Source: Pseudomonadota bacterium (GTDB lineage: Bacteria; Pseudomonadota; Gammaproteobacteria; Burkholderiales; Burkholderiaceae_D). Taken from it: a stretch of DNA of 64,000 bases. Both the position numbers and the translations under genes were made by a program. Positions 36,030-44,417 of the stretch are shown here, piece by piece (the stretch's first letter is position 1; each line of letters starts with the position of its first letter). The stretch lies in assembly GCA_023422955.1 (NCBI GenBank), contig JAFAGG010000103.1, forward strand, positions 22,872 to 86,871. The letters run 5' to 3'. The notes beneath the pieces are model-generated. The model did no database searches. It worked only from the letters and a program-made list of their open reading frames with translations, and had not been told where the DNA came from.

Positions 36030-37340
36030 TCAGCGTGGAGAAGCGTGCAGGGGAAAGCTCAAGGTATGGATGATTTCACCATCGGCCTGGACCGCCTCCG
36101 ACTTCAAGCTGCCGTCCAGCAGCTCGGCCAGGCAACGTGCCAGCAATAAATCCATTTCCTGTCGTGATACATGCCTGTGAAGTTCAGGCTTCAGCCCATT
36201 TTCCGGTGCGCCTTCCTTGTCATCGCTGCAGTAATGTCTGACTCGAAATAGCGCATGCCGGTCTGCTTCGACCAGGCTGATCGCCATGCCTCCCTGCAAA
36301 CGGGAGCGATGCACGGCATGAGACAGTAAAAGCTCCATGCACTGTTGCACGCGGCAGGGGTCGCTTTCTATCAGATCCTGCTCCAGCAGGAAGCGGCAAT
36401 TCAAATCGATCTGCCTGGCTTCGGCGGCGGCGCGCACCTTGTCTACCGCCGCGCATGCAATCGGGTTCAGCGGAAAGCCATGGCGGCTCAACGGCACCCG
36501 GCCTTCCATCAGGCGGCTGACATCCAACAGTTCTTCTATCAGGTGCAATTGCTGGGTCACGCCGTTGCGTATGCCCTGCATGGCTCTCGTTGCCAGCGGC
36601 GAGGTGTTCGATGCGCTGACATAGGTTTCAAGAATATGCGTCCAGCTTTGTATGCCATTCAGCGGGGTACGCAACTCATGCGAAACCCATCCTAGAAAGG
36701 CATCGCGCGCATCGGAAGCGGCCTGTGCTTTTTCATACGCATGCTGAGCCTGGCGCAGCCGGCTCGCCGTCTCCTTGCCAATGCCGGCCGGCTCGCGCAA
36801 CAGCAGGAGCACGGAGGCCGGCAAGCCATGCTCGCCCCATTCAGGGATCAGTTCCAGCTGGAAGCGATGTTCTGTTTTCCCTACGTTCCATGCCAGTGCA
36901 AGCGTTTGTGCAAGCGGCCTGGAAGGCAAGCTGTGCAGCGCCTGTTCCAGCTCCCGGCACACGGTTGCGGGCCAGCCCAGCTCTGTCAGCGTAAGGCCGC
37001 GGGCAGCGGCAAGCGCAGCGTCTGCCATGTGTGCCGCCGCAGAATTTCCCTCCAGGTAGCGCAGTTGGCTATCGCATCGCAAGACCGGATACGGAAAACT
37101 CTCGATGGAAATGGAGGCGGGGCGAGGCGGCGCGGCTTGCAGCAGTATCAGGGTTTCGTGGGAAACATGTCCGCGGCCCAAGTCATGGGGTGCTATCCCG
37201 GTAGCGTCCCTCATGCTGTCTGCCAGCTGTTGGGTGCGAAGATGGGATTCGTCGGCAGGAAAAAGTGCAGCGGCCTGCTCATCCGGCGAAGGCAGGCTTT
37301 CGTTGCACGGCGGGGGACGGGTTGGCGGAGATGAACGCAT
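36030..37340 (-). CDS. Histidine kinase-like sensor with degenerate ATPase domain
   Basis: A 436-residue cytosolic protein without membrane segments. A PAS-like domain (about 80-190) precedes a HisKA dimerisation domain with an intact H-box, FLGWVSHELRTPLNG (His221). The following HATPase region (about 300-430) is eroded. The N-box asparagines are missing (ELLLSHAVHRS where NLLSNA-like is expected). No DxGxG or GxGLGL box can be found. It may therefore be a phosphotransfer or scaffold protein rather than an active kinase. It is convergent with the sigma-54 response regulator. Confidence 0.8.
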   Translation of the reverse strand: MRSSPPTRPPPCNESLPSPDEQAAALFPADESHLRTQQLADSMRDATGIAPHDLGRGHVSHETLILLQAAPPRPASISIESFPYPVLRCDSQLRYLEGNSAAAHMADAALAAARGLTLTELGWPATVCRELEQALHSLPSRPLAQTLALAWNVGKTEHRFQLELIPEWGEHGLPASVLLLLREPAGIGKETASRLRQAQHAYEKAQAASDARDAFLGWVSHELRTPLNGIQSWTHILETYVSASNTSPLATRAMQGIRNGVTQQLHLIEELLDVSRLMEGRVPLSRHGFPLNPIACAAVDKVRAAAEARQIDLNCRFLLEQDLIESDPCRVQQCMELLLSHAVHRSRLQGGMAISLVEADRHALFRVRHYCSDDKEGAPENGLKPELHRHVSRQEMDLLLARCLAELLDGSLKSEAVQADGEIIHTLSFPLHASPR

Positions 37341-37910
37341 GGCAATGGCGGAAAAGATAGTCCTGGTTGGTCACTTCAGCTTATTGGGAATTCCCCGCGT
37401 GCGCATTAATTTTGCACAGCGCTTGGCCAGTCGGCACAAAGGTGCAGGTTTGATGATTGATGAGCGCATTCCTGCTGTTCCCGCATAAGCATGCCCTCAT
37501 GCCTGCGCCGGATCACATCGTTGAAGGAACCCTTGCTCAACTATGCCTATCGAATTGCATCAGGTTCATGCCTTTTGAAAAGCACCGGCATGAAAGCAGG
37601 AGTTATCAGATGCGGTGAACACTATGCGGCAGAGCGAAAATCCAAGCGCTGTACGGGAAAGCGCATAAGTTTTTCTTGAGAAGAAGATTTGCTTCGGTAA
37701 AGAAAGAATGACACGCAGATAAACGCCTGGGCAAAGGCTGAGTTGAGGTTCGTCGCTCAAGAAGCAGGGAGGCCAAGCCGGATGAACAAGGCCGTTGAGA
37801 AGATTATTGGGAATGCCGTTGAGGCGGCATATGGGCATGGATGTTGCGTAAGCCGAAAACGCCTTACGTAAATCTGACAAGGAAGGAAAAACCGTTAGTG
37901 AGAGATCGTT
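37341..37910. other. Intergenic region between kinase-like gene and membrane protein gene
   Basis: About 570 bp with no supported gene; frames on the minus strand are shadows. The only structure seen is CGTAAG (37847-37852) / CTTACG (37863-37868), a short inverted repeat shortly before the next gene. Confidence 0.4.
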
Positions 37911-38765
37911 ATGGCTACCGTTCCGCTGGAACCTGAAAATCATCCGCCACCGGTGACGACGCTGGACCCCAATCTGCTGCGCCGGCCGCTGATGCCTGCC
38001 ATTCGCTGGGGTGCCATTCTGGCTGGCGTGATCGTGGGCATCTCCGTCCAGCTGGCGCTGACGCTGTTGGGTATCGCCATCGGTTTTACTTCTACCGAGA
38101 TCGTGCAGGGAGAAGGGCCGGGCGCAGGGCCCATGCTCTGGGCCGGTTTCAGCATGCTGATTGCCGCCTTTGTCGGCGCCTATGTGGCCGCGCGCATGTC
38201 GGGCCTGAAGCGTAAGGCCGACGGCATGCTGCATGGCGTGGTGTCCTGGGCAGTGACCACGCTGCTGTTTGCCGCACTTGCCACCTCTGCGGCAGGCTCG
38301 ATACTGAACAATCTTTTCGACAACATCGTGCCGGAGCTGGCGCAAAGCGAAAATCGGCAGGCTCAGACCGCGTCCCAGAAAGACGATCCGGTACAGAACT
38401 ATCTTGAGCGTCAGCTCGGCGAAGACGTGACGCCCGCACAGCAACGCCGGCTGTTGCGTCATGTCCAGGCCGGAGACAGGGATGCCATGGTGAATTACCT
38501 GGTGCAGACCCTGAATGTCGCTCAGCTGCGCGCGGAAAACATTGCCGACCAGGCGTTGATCCTGACCGGTGCTTCCGGTACCGCGTCGCCGCGTGTCAAG
38601 GCAGCAGCAGAGCGTGCCACGGGGATGGCCAGCATGGCGGCGTGGATCGTGTTTTCCGTGGTCGCGCTGTCGCTGGTGCTGGGCATTATCGGAGGCGCCC
38701 TGGGTGCGCATGGATCGCGGCGCAGGACCTGGGGGCCCACCACGGATACGACTCCTCCATCATGA
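37911..38765 (+). CDS. Conserved membrane protein of unknown function
   Basis: A 284-residue protein with a proline-rich N-terminus and about four membrane helices (about 30-55, 75-98, 108-128 and 243-265). A roughly 100-residue soluble loop (about 135-235) lies before the last one. The repeated Gly-rich helix pairs (GAILAGVIVGISVQ, GFSMLIAAFVGAYVAARMSG) resemble PhnA-like or YrzE-like small membrane proteins. No enzyme motif is visible. A PRC-barrel gene follows on the same strand after 43 bp, suggesting an envelope stress unit. Confidence 0.75.
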   Translation: MATVPLEPENHPPPVTTLDPNLLRRPLMPAIRWGAILAGVIVGISVQLALTLLGIAIGFTSTEIVQGEGPGAGPMLWAGFSMLIAAFVGAYVAARMSGLKRKADGMLHGVVSWAVTTLLFAALATSAAGSILNNLFDNIVPELAQSENRQAQTASQKDDPVQNYLERQLGEDVTPAQQRRLLRHVQAGDRDAMVNYLVQTLNVAQLRAENIADQALILTGASGTASPRVKAAAERATGMASMAAWIVFSVVALSLVLGIIGGALGAHGSRRRTWGPTTDTTPPS

Positions 38766-38808
38766 ACGACATGAATCAATGATTGATTGATCTGAAAGCC
38801 GATAAGGT

Positions 38809-39102
38809 ATGACACAACAGTACAGCGGTGGAGCACGCCCCCCGAAGTCGCGTGGAAAAAAACCTTCCAGCGTGTTTGCACGCGATGCGACTGCCGCAGA
38901 GCTATTGCGCGGCTGCCCGGTCGTGACAGCATTGGGAGAGCGCATAGGCCAGGTGCAGACCATACTGGTCGATGCCAAAAGCCGACAGATCCGCTATGTG
39001 ATGGTCGATGGAGGACACCAGGCATCGTCGATAGCGATACCCTGGCACGCGCTTTACTTCGACTCGGCTTTGATCCGGCTGGTGTTTTATACCTATAGCT
39101 GA
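38809..39102 (+). CDS. PRC-barrel domain protein
   Basis: A 97-residue protein. The first 30 or so residues are basic and polar. Residues about 35-97 match a PRC-barrel, a small beta fold used in RNA processing and photosynthetic proteins and common in stress-linked bacterial genes (GERIGQVQTILVDAKSRQIRYVMV). It is probably cytosolic and co-transcribed with the preceding membrane protein. Exact role unknown. Confidence 0.8.
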   Translation: MTQQYSGGARPPKSRGKKPSSVFARDATAAELLRGCPVVTALGERIGQVQTILVDAKSRQIRYVMVDGGHQASSIAIPWHALYFDSALIRLVFYTYS

Positions 39103-39165
39103 TGCAAGGCGGACAGTTGATTCAAGGCTGCAGTGGATTCACGGCCGCAGCCGATGTTTTCCAGA

Positions 39166-40284
39166 TCAGGCAGTAATGCGCCGGAAACGCAGCCAGGCGA
39201 TCGCATGCCAGAAAGCAGTCAATGGCGGCGTCAGCAGGGCGATGCACACGCTGATGAAAAGCCGGGGCAGCGTACGCTCGGCCGCGTTCCATTGCCGCCG
39301 GCTCCACAGGTGCAGGGTAAATGCTATCCAGAGCGCAGCACAGGCGATCGCCAGCAGGCTAGCCCCTGCTGCGGCAAAGGCGAGTGTCAGCATCAATGCA
39401 AGCGTGACGAGATGGGCTTGCGCATAAGGCGTTTGCTGCATCTTCTGGCGATAAAGCTGGGGATGTTTCTTGCTGAGCAGGACTTCGGCCTGATGGTTGC
39501 GCTGCGCCACCAGCGAGTGGCTGAAACCGGCAGTTTGTGATGGCCGGGTCACGATCGCTTGCGAATAATGCACCACGCGCATCCGTTGGGAGGACAGGCG
39601 GAAATACAGGTCGGCTTCTTCACCCCAGGCGAACTTGAAACGCTCATCGAATCCGCCGACTTCGTTCAATACGGTTTTGCGGACGAAATAATTCGAGGTG
39701 GCGCCGGGCTGCATTTTTTCCGTTGCCGTATCCCCGGGATGAAGGCTGGTCGCGGCAAGCATGTTGGGTGACACCACGCGCCCCCATACTGCCTGCGCGG
39801 CTTCATTGTCCAGCGCCTGCGAGCCTTTTTGCAGCCAATCCGGGCGGGCAACAGTATCTTCGTCGGTAAAGGCAACGATCGCCCCGCGAGCCGCCATCCA
39901 GCCGCGATTGCGGGCGGCGGCCATGCCTTCGTTGCCGTGGCCGCCGATATAGGCAAGCGCAGGGCCGCTGCGCGACGCATGCTTGGCCCAGTCGTTGACT
40001 ATGTCGCGCGTGGCGCGATTGGGCCTGTCTTCCACCACGATGATTTCATAACGGCTGGCTTCGAACTGCTGGAACAGCAGCGAGGCCAGGCAATGGCTAA
40101 GCAGATGCGGATGTCCGCCTGCCAGCACGACCACGGAAACTTCGATGATTTCTTTTTTCTGCGGAAAATGGTGAATGCGCGAGTTGCTGCGCAAACCCAT
40201 TTGCGATTGCAGGCTTTGCGTGCAAGCCGTGGCGTGCGGTTTGGAACGCAGCCGATTCTTATCGAAGGCAATGACTTTTCCCAT
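39166..40284 (-). CDS. Family 2 glycosyltransferase, membrane-bound
   Basis: A 372-residue GT-A fold glycosyltransferase. Residues about 48-270 contain the nucleotide-sugar binding start VSVVVLAGGHP, the RNRGW segment and the acidic metal-binding motif FTDEDTVARPDW. GGFDERFKFAWGEEADLYFR, the usual acceptor-site ED-type motif, follows. Two or three C-terminal helices (about 300-365) anchor it in the membrane. It stands alone with no other polysaccharide genes nearby, so the product is unknown. Confidence 0.88.
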   Translation of the reverse strand: MGKVIAFDKNRLRSKPHATACTQSLQSQMGLRSNSRIHHFPQKKEIIEVSVVVLAGGHPHLLSHCLASLLFQQFEASRYEIIVVEDRPNRATRDIVNDWAKHASRSGPALAYIGGHGNEGMAAARNRGWMAARGAIVAFTDEDTVARPDWLQKGSQALDNEAAQAVWGRVVSPNMLAATSLHPGDTATEKMQPGATSNYFVRKTVLNEVGGFDERFKFAWGEEADLYFRLSSQRMRVVHYSQAIVTRPSQTAGFSHSLVAQRNHQAEVLLSKKHPQLYRQKMQQTPYAQAHLVTLALMLTLAFAAAGASLLAIACAALWIAFTLHLWSRRQWNAAERTLPRLFISVCIALLTPPLTAFWHAIAWLRFRRITA

Positions 40285-40667
40285 ATTTCCATCCGGCTAC
40301 ACGAGTCCTGAAAGGTACTCTTCTGCAGACAAGCTTATGCAAGTCCTGTTCCATTGCCGTCAGAAAGAAATTGGAAACAAAGTGTTTTTTGAGGTTTTGC
40401 AGCGTCAATCCTGAATCGGATCAAGCCTAGGGAAATTAATAATCACGGGACAATGGATCAGGGAAATGCGGCTGCCGGTGCGATATGAATGCGCGTCTAT
40501 TAACAATGCAACCACTATGCATTCTGCCGGTCTGTAACAGAAACAATGCAAAGCTGCCTGCAAAGCGGTAGACAAGAACAGCGATAAAAGACCCGCGATA
40601 AGCAAAGACTCTAAAGACAGACGCTGAAAGACGCACATGACAGTGAGATCCTGCGGTGGAGGAAAAA
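40285..40667. other. Intergenic region between glycosyltransferase and Hsp20 fusion genes
   Basis: About 380 bp between divergent genes; no gene supported. The last bases hold a strong Shine-Dalgarno GGAGG at 40658-40662, which fixes the start of the next gene at 40668. Confidence 0.45.
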
Positions 40668-40727
40668 ATGGAAAGAGAAGAGATGGAAAGAGAAGAGATG
40701 GAAAGAAAAGAGATGGAAAGAGTTGAG
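40668..40727. repeat. 15-bp in-frame tandem repeat at the start of the Hsp20 fusion gene
   Basis: Four imperfect copies of ATGGAAAGAGAAGAG (40668-40682, 40683-40697, 40698-40712, 40713-40727) encode MEREE, MEREE, MERKE, MERVE. Each copy starts with an in-frame ATG. Confidence 0.85.
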
Positions 40728-41825
40728 CAAGCCATAGACATCAATGCGCCGCTGAAGCGCGTGTATGCGCAATGCACGCGCTTCTCGGATTACCCGCGTT
40801 TCATGGAAGGCATGGAGGCCGTGAGAATGGCCGACGAACGCCATCTGCACTGGCGCGCTGTCTGGGATGGCGAAGTGCGGGAGTGGAGCAGCGTGATTAC
40901 CGAACGCGATCCCGACCGTTATATCGCCTGGCATGACGTGGATGGTCCGCATCGTACTTTTACGATCAGCCTTGCTGCGCTGGAGGAAATGAAAACGCGC
41001 CTAGTCGTGGCGGTTTCCTTGCTGGAAGAAGCGGGCAAGGAAAAAGATGGCGCTGCCGGGGAGCGCTTGTCGCTTCGTTTATCGGGCGACCTGGAGCGCC
41101 TGAAGCGCTTGCTGGAAAATGAAGGCCACGACTGGAATGAATGGCCCTCCACGCATGATCCACAGGCAGCCTCTACCCACTCCATTCCCGTGTTCGATAC
41201 CTTTTCAGACCAGTCGCCGCATGACGATGCGGCGCAACCGGCCTCGCAAAGCTCATCGCATCAACAGCAAGCCAGTTCTCACTCCGCCCACACTACCGAA
41301 AGACCGGCAAATGCAAGGATGCATGCCGGCATCGGTGAAACCGGTAAAGCAATCATGCAGGGGCTGCGGCAAGGCCTGGACCAGCCCTTGTCTATGGTGC
41401 GCAAGATGTCTGGCGAAATGGACCCGTTGTTCGAGCGCCTGCTCGGACGCTCCATGAGCAATCCCTGGGGGAAGGGAGGGGCAGGCAGGTGGATGCCCAC
41501 AGTGGATGTGGTGCAGCGCGACAAGGAGCTGGTGGTGTCGGTCGATCTGCCCGGCGTCGACAAGCAGGATGTGCACATTGAACTGCTGGACGACAGGATC
41601 AGCATAGAAGGTGAAAGGCGGGCGCCGGGTGAGCAGAAAAGCTTGCCGGGTTATCGGCCGGAATGCATTTACGGTCGTTTTTACAAGCAGCTTTCCCTGC
41701 CTGCGGGCGTGCAGGAGGAACAGATACGGGCCTCCCTGCATAACGGCGTGCTGGAAATCCGCATGCCCCTGCCTCCCGGCGTGGGCAGTCAGGGACATCG
41801 TGTCGACATAGAAGGTCGGCCTTGA
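40668..41825 (+). CDS. SRPBCC domain - Hsp20/alpha-crystallin fusion protein
   Basis: A 385-residue two-domain protein. The ATG at 40668 is chosen over a GTG at 40656 because GGAGG lies five bases upstream. It opens with a four-fold MEREE-type repeat, then an SRPBCC (polyketide cyclase/START-like) domain at about 18-155 (DINAPLKRVYAQCTRFSDYPRFM). A roughly 110-residue polar, Gln/Ser/His-rich linker follows, then an alpha-crystallin domain at about 278-380 (VVSVDLPGVDKQDVHIEL, GVLEIRMPLP). Hsp20 proteins are holdases for unfolded clients, and SRPBCC domains bind hydrophobic ligands. The combination in one chain is unusual. Its place among stress genes supports a chaperone-like role. Confidence 0.88.
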   Translation: MEREEMEREEMERKEMERVEQAIDINAPLKRVYAQCTRFSDYPRFMEGMEAVRMADERHLHWRAVWDGEVREWSSVITERDPDRYIAWHDVDGPHRTFTISLAALEEMKTRLVVAVSLLEEAGKEKDGAAGERLSLRLSGDLERLKRLLENEGHDWNEWPSTHDPQAASTHSIPVFDTFSDQSPHDDAAQPASQSSSHQQQASSHSAHTTERPANARMHAGIGETGKAIMQGLRQGLDQPLSMVRKMSGEMDPLFERLLGRSMSNPWGKGGAGRWMPTVDVVQRDKELVVSVDLPGVDKQDVHIELLDDRISIEGERRAPGEQKSLPGYRPECIYGRFYKQLSLPAGVQEEQIRASLHNGVLEIRMPLPPGVGSQGHRVDIEGRP

Positions 41826-41895
41826 GAGGCGGCATGCTGCACCGGTTCATACAATTCACTTCTGACTCAAACGCGTTTTCAGGGAGGCCGTACTG

Positions 41896-42195
41896 ATGGC
41901 AACCGAACTGGTGGGCTGGGCGAGCGCCCTGATCCTGATGATGACCATTTCGCGGCAAGTTTACAGACAGTGGCGCACGCGCGATTGCACGGGCGTTTCG
42001 AGCTGGCTTTTCATCGGCCAGACCGCCGCCTCTACCGGCTTTGTCATCTACAGTTACCTGCTTGCGAACTGGGTGTTCGTACTGACCAACAGCTTCATGC
42101 TGCTGACTGCCATCGTGGGACAGTTTATTTATGCGCGCAACAAGCGCCTGACTGATGATGCGCCTGTGCCCGTAGGTGCGGAAAGATCTTCCTGA
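41896..42195 (+). CDS. Small PQ-loop/SemiSWEET-like membrane protein
   Basis: A 99-residue protein with three membrane helices (about 5-22, 38-57 and 62-82) in the pattern of SemiSWEET/PQ-loop half-transporters. The first helix ends TISRQVYRQWRTRDCTGVS, like the PQ-loop consensus with RQ in place of PQ. Such proteins dimerise to carry sugars or amino acids. Substrate unknown. Ribosome site CAGGGAGGCC upstream. Confidence 0.7.
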   Translation: MATELVGWASALILMMTISRQVYRQWRTRDCTGVSSWLFIGQTAASTGFVIYSYLLANWVFVLTNSFMLLTAIVGQFIYARNKRLTDDAPVPVGAERSS

Positions 42196-42343
42196 TCGGC
42201 CCTTGCATTGTTGGGTAGCGGTGACGGCATGTCGTAGGCCGGGATGAACCCATGACTGCATCCGTGCCAGGCATGACGCTTGCATGAAAGAGGAACATTG
42301 TCATTGTCTAACTTGCCTCTTTCCACTGTCCGGGTCTGCCATC

Positions 42344-42607
42344 ATGAATAACGCGCATAGTGTCATGCCTGTAATCAGTCAGCTCTTCAGGATGCTACTG
42401 CTAGTCGTAACCTTGTCGGTTCTGTCTGCCTGCGATCGTGCCGATCCCACGCCCGATCCGGCTCCCGCGCCGCCGACGCCGCAAACCATGGAAGAAGACG
42501 TCTTGCCCCGTGTGCAACGCGCAGTATTCTTCTATGGCTACGGCGAGGCGGCAGCTCATCAGGATGAAGAAGCAAAGCGGAAGCGGCCGCGCTTGCCGCA
42601 AACGTGA
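42344..42607 (+). CDS. Small hypothetical lipoprotein
   Basis: An 87-residue predicted lipoprotein with the lipobox VLSAC followed by an Asp and a Pro-rich segment (DPTPDPAPAPPTP). The short polar C-terminus has no recognised domain. The start at 42344 is the best of three in-frame ATGs, but the ribosome site is weak. It could also start at 42365. Confidence 0.55.
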   Translation: MNNAHSVMPVISQLFRMLLLVVTLSVLSACDRADPTPDPAPAPPTPQTMEEDVLPRVQRAVFFYGYGEAAAHQDEEAKRKRPRLPQT

Positions 42608-42746
42608 GCTGGTCTTCACAGTGCTTCGGCGCTTCGGCTTGCTTGTCGTGCCGGGGCTGACTTGAAGAACTGTCCGGTTTCCTCGGAGTCGGAATGAAAA
42701 GCAATGGAGAGCAATGGAAGTGAGGCCAATCAAGGAGAAGCAGAAC

Positions 42747-43490
42747 ATGAAGCAAGCGCATGCTGCAGCGTTGATAGCGCTACTTTTGATTAGCACTGCT
42801 TCAGTCGCGCAGGTCGGCCGCAGTATTCATCGCGATGCGCCGACCGAGCGTTTTCCCGGCGACCCTATCCAGGGCGGCGCCTTGAAGGAACATCGTGCAT
42901 CGCCTTCCCGCGGCCACTTGCCCGTTGCGCCGGACGATCACAGCAGGATAAATTCAGAATCCAGTTCAGGATCGAGTGCAGGGTCGAGTTCGGGGGCGAC
43001 CCAGACCTATCGCAGTTCCGACATCGACACCAGCAGAATGCCGCCGCCGGCGCCTGCTGCGGAACTCATGGTCCAGTCCAGCAATGGCGTGAGCTGGCTG
43101 TGCGGCGGGATCGGCGAACGCGAAGTTACCAGCATGAAGCATGAAGCCAGGCGCTACGACATGATGCTGACTTTCGCCGCGCGCAACGGCGCTTATCTGG
43201 CGGATGTGAATGTGACGATACTGGGCCCGAACGGAAGCCAACTGGTGCAGACGCAATGCGAAGGCCCCATCATGCTGCTTAACGTGCCTGGCAGCGGCGC
43301 ATATCGCATTCGCGCCGAGGTCGAAGGTCACGAAGTGACGCAAGGGGTTCAGATACAGGATGGGCGCGGTCAGCATCGCCACGTGGTGATGACCTGGCCT
43401 GCGTCCACAGCCGGCATGTTTTCCGGTCCTGCTTCATCGGGAGCATCCGACGACTTTGACGAGGATTCCAGCAGCCCGGTGGTGGATTGA
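42747..43490 (+). CDS. Exported protein with carboxypeptidase-regulatory-like domain
   Basis: A 247-residue secreted protein. The start at 42747 follows CAAGGAGAAG. A signal peptide ends near ASVAQ. A Ser/Gly-rich linker (about 72-90, SSSGSSAGSSSG) leads into a beta-rich domain at about 115-225. That domain has GGIGEREVTSMK and the pattern ADVNVTILGPNG...YRIRAEVEGHE, typical of carboxypeptidase-regulatory or transthyretin-like folds. It is probably a periplasmic or surface protein of unknown role. Confidence 0.72.
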   Translation: MKQAHAAALIALLLISTASVAQVGRSIHRDAPTERFPGDPIQGGALKEHRASPSRGHLPVAPDDHSRINSESSSGSSAGSSSGATQTYRSSDIDTSRMPPPAPAAELMVQSSNGVSWLCGGIGEREVTSMKHEARRYDMMLTFAARNGAYLADVNVTILGPNGSQLVQTQCEGPIMLLNVPGSGAYRIRAEVEGHEVTQGVQIQDGRGQHRHVVMTWPASTAGMFSGPASSGASDDFDEDSSSPVVD

Positions 43491-43543
43491 TTGGCCGTGG
43501 CGGTTTCGGATGGGCCAGCAAGTGCCGGTTTTATTTTTCTCGA

Positions 43544-43613
43544 ATCCCTAATCCCTAATCCCTAATCTTTAATCTTTAGTCTTTAGTCTTTAATCTTTGA
43601 TCTTTGATCCTTA
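43544..43613. repeat. Ten-unit 7-bp tandem repeat
   Basis: Ten contiguous heptads fill exactly 70 bp: ATCCCTA three times, ATCTTTA twice, GTCTTTA twice, ATCTTTG twice, then ATCCTTA. Variants occur in blocks, as expected from stepwise duplication. It is intergenic and downstream of the regulatory-like-domain gene. Confidence 0.9.
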
Positions 43614-43680
43614 AGAATGAAACATGCGCTGGGGCCGCTTACGGCAGCCACAGCGCATGAGCATCGACCTTGATCGATTC

Positions 43681-43827
43681 TTACATCTTCTTCTGGGTAT
43701 CGGTTGCGGTGCCCTGGATCTTTTCACCACCGCGTTCAACGTCCTGACCCATGCCACGGAAAGTGTTGCATGCGCTCAGGCTGGCAGTCAGCATCACAAT
43801 GCCGAACAGTGCAAAAATTTTCTTCAT
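43681..43827 (-). CDS. Entericidin A/B-like small lipoprotein
   Basis: A 48-residue peptide beginning MKKIFALFG with the lipobox LSAC (Cys20) and the mature segment CNTFRGMGQDVERGGEKIQ. This matches the entericidin/EcnAB family (CNTxxGxGxDxxxxGxxI). These small lipoproteins are linked to stress and programmed lysis in enterobacteria. Ribosome site AAGGAAAGGAA precedes the ATG. The gene is too short for many gene finders. It lies next to the YqjD/YqjE-type cluster on the same strand. Confidence 0.9.
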   Translation of the reverse strand: MKKIFALFGIVMLTASLSACNTFRGMGQDVERGGEKIQGTATDTQKKM

Positions 43828-43934
43828 AGTATTTCCTTTCCTTGATAACAATGAACCAATAAAAACCAGGCAGCTAATCTGCCTCCTTAAATGGGCAGCT
43901 TCGCAAGGAAGCTTCCCTTACTACCGGTTCACCT

Positions 43935-44417
43935 TCACTCGAACCGTTGGCGCGGATTTCCCCTGCGCGACTTGTAATAATTCATCGCGAGAGTGAACGC
44001 TCGCATGGCCGCCTGCATTTGCGCCGGATTACGCAGCATCATGGCTATCGATGTCGCTAAAGTCGTGCCAAAGGTGGTGACGGCAATGCTTTTCTTTATC
44101 TCGCTGTCAGTCTTTCGCTCTTCTTTTGCTTTCGGCTGGCTACGGCTCCTGGCGTATCCCTTTTTACTTGCCACCAGCACGGCTACCGTCCCGGCCATCA
44201 GCAGATAAGGATGAGCCATGATCCACCGCATGGTCTGACTTTGCGGAAATTTTCCCGGCGGTACCGGCGATGCATAAGGAAGGGGAGTCGACCCAAGCTC
44301 TTCATAAACCGGCTCTTCTTCCTGATTCATCAGCATGCGCCGATAGACAGCACGGCTGCTTTCCAGTTGCTCCAGCAGGCGCCGCTTTTCTTCTTCCAGG
44401 GACATCGCTGGTTTCAT
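43935..44417 (-). CDS. Hypothetical protein at the end of the yqjD-yqjE-like cluster
   Basis: A 160-residue protein. The first 40 residues are charged and probably helical (SLEEEKRRLLEQLESSRAVYRRM). One hydrophobic stretch (about 70-85) and a second weaker one (about 112-128) follow, then a basic C-terminus. It overlaps the YqjE-like gene by 4 bp (ATGA), so it is translationally coupled. Its position corresponds to yqjK in E. coli, but I see no convincing sequence match. Confidence 0.7.
   Translation of the reverse strand: MKPAMSLEEEKRRLLEQLESSRAVYRRMLMNQEEEPVYEELGSTPLPYASPVPPGKFPQSQTMRWIMAHPYLLMAGTVAVLVASKKGYARSRSQPKAKEERKTDSEIKKSIAVTTFGTTLATSIAMMLRNPAQMQAAMRAFTLAMNYYKSRRGNPRQRFE

Noticed and set aside
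37566..38711. Large minus-strand open frame overlapping the membrane protein gene
   Set aside because: His/Gln/Arg-rich shadow of the plus-strand gene with its four membrane helices; no recognisable domain.
43544..43613. CRISPR array
   Set aside because: The units are 7 bp and contiguous with no spacers, and no cas genes are present.
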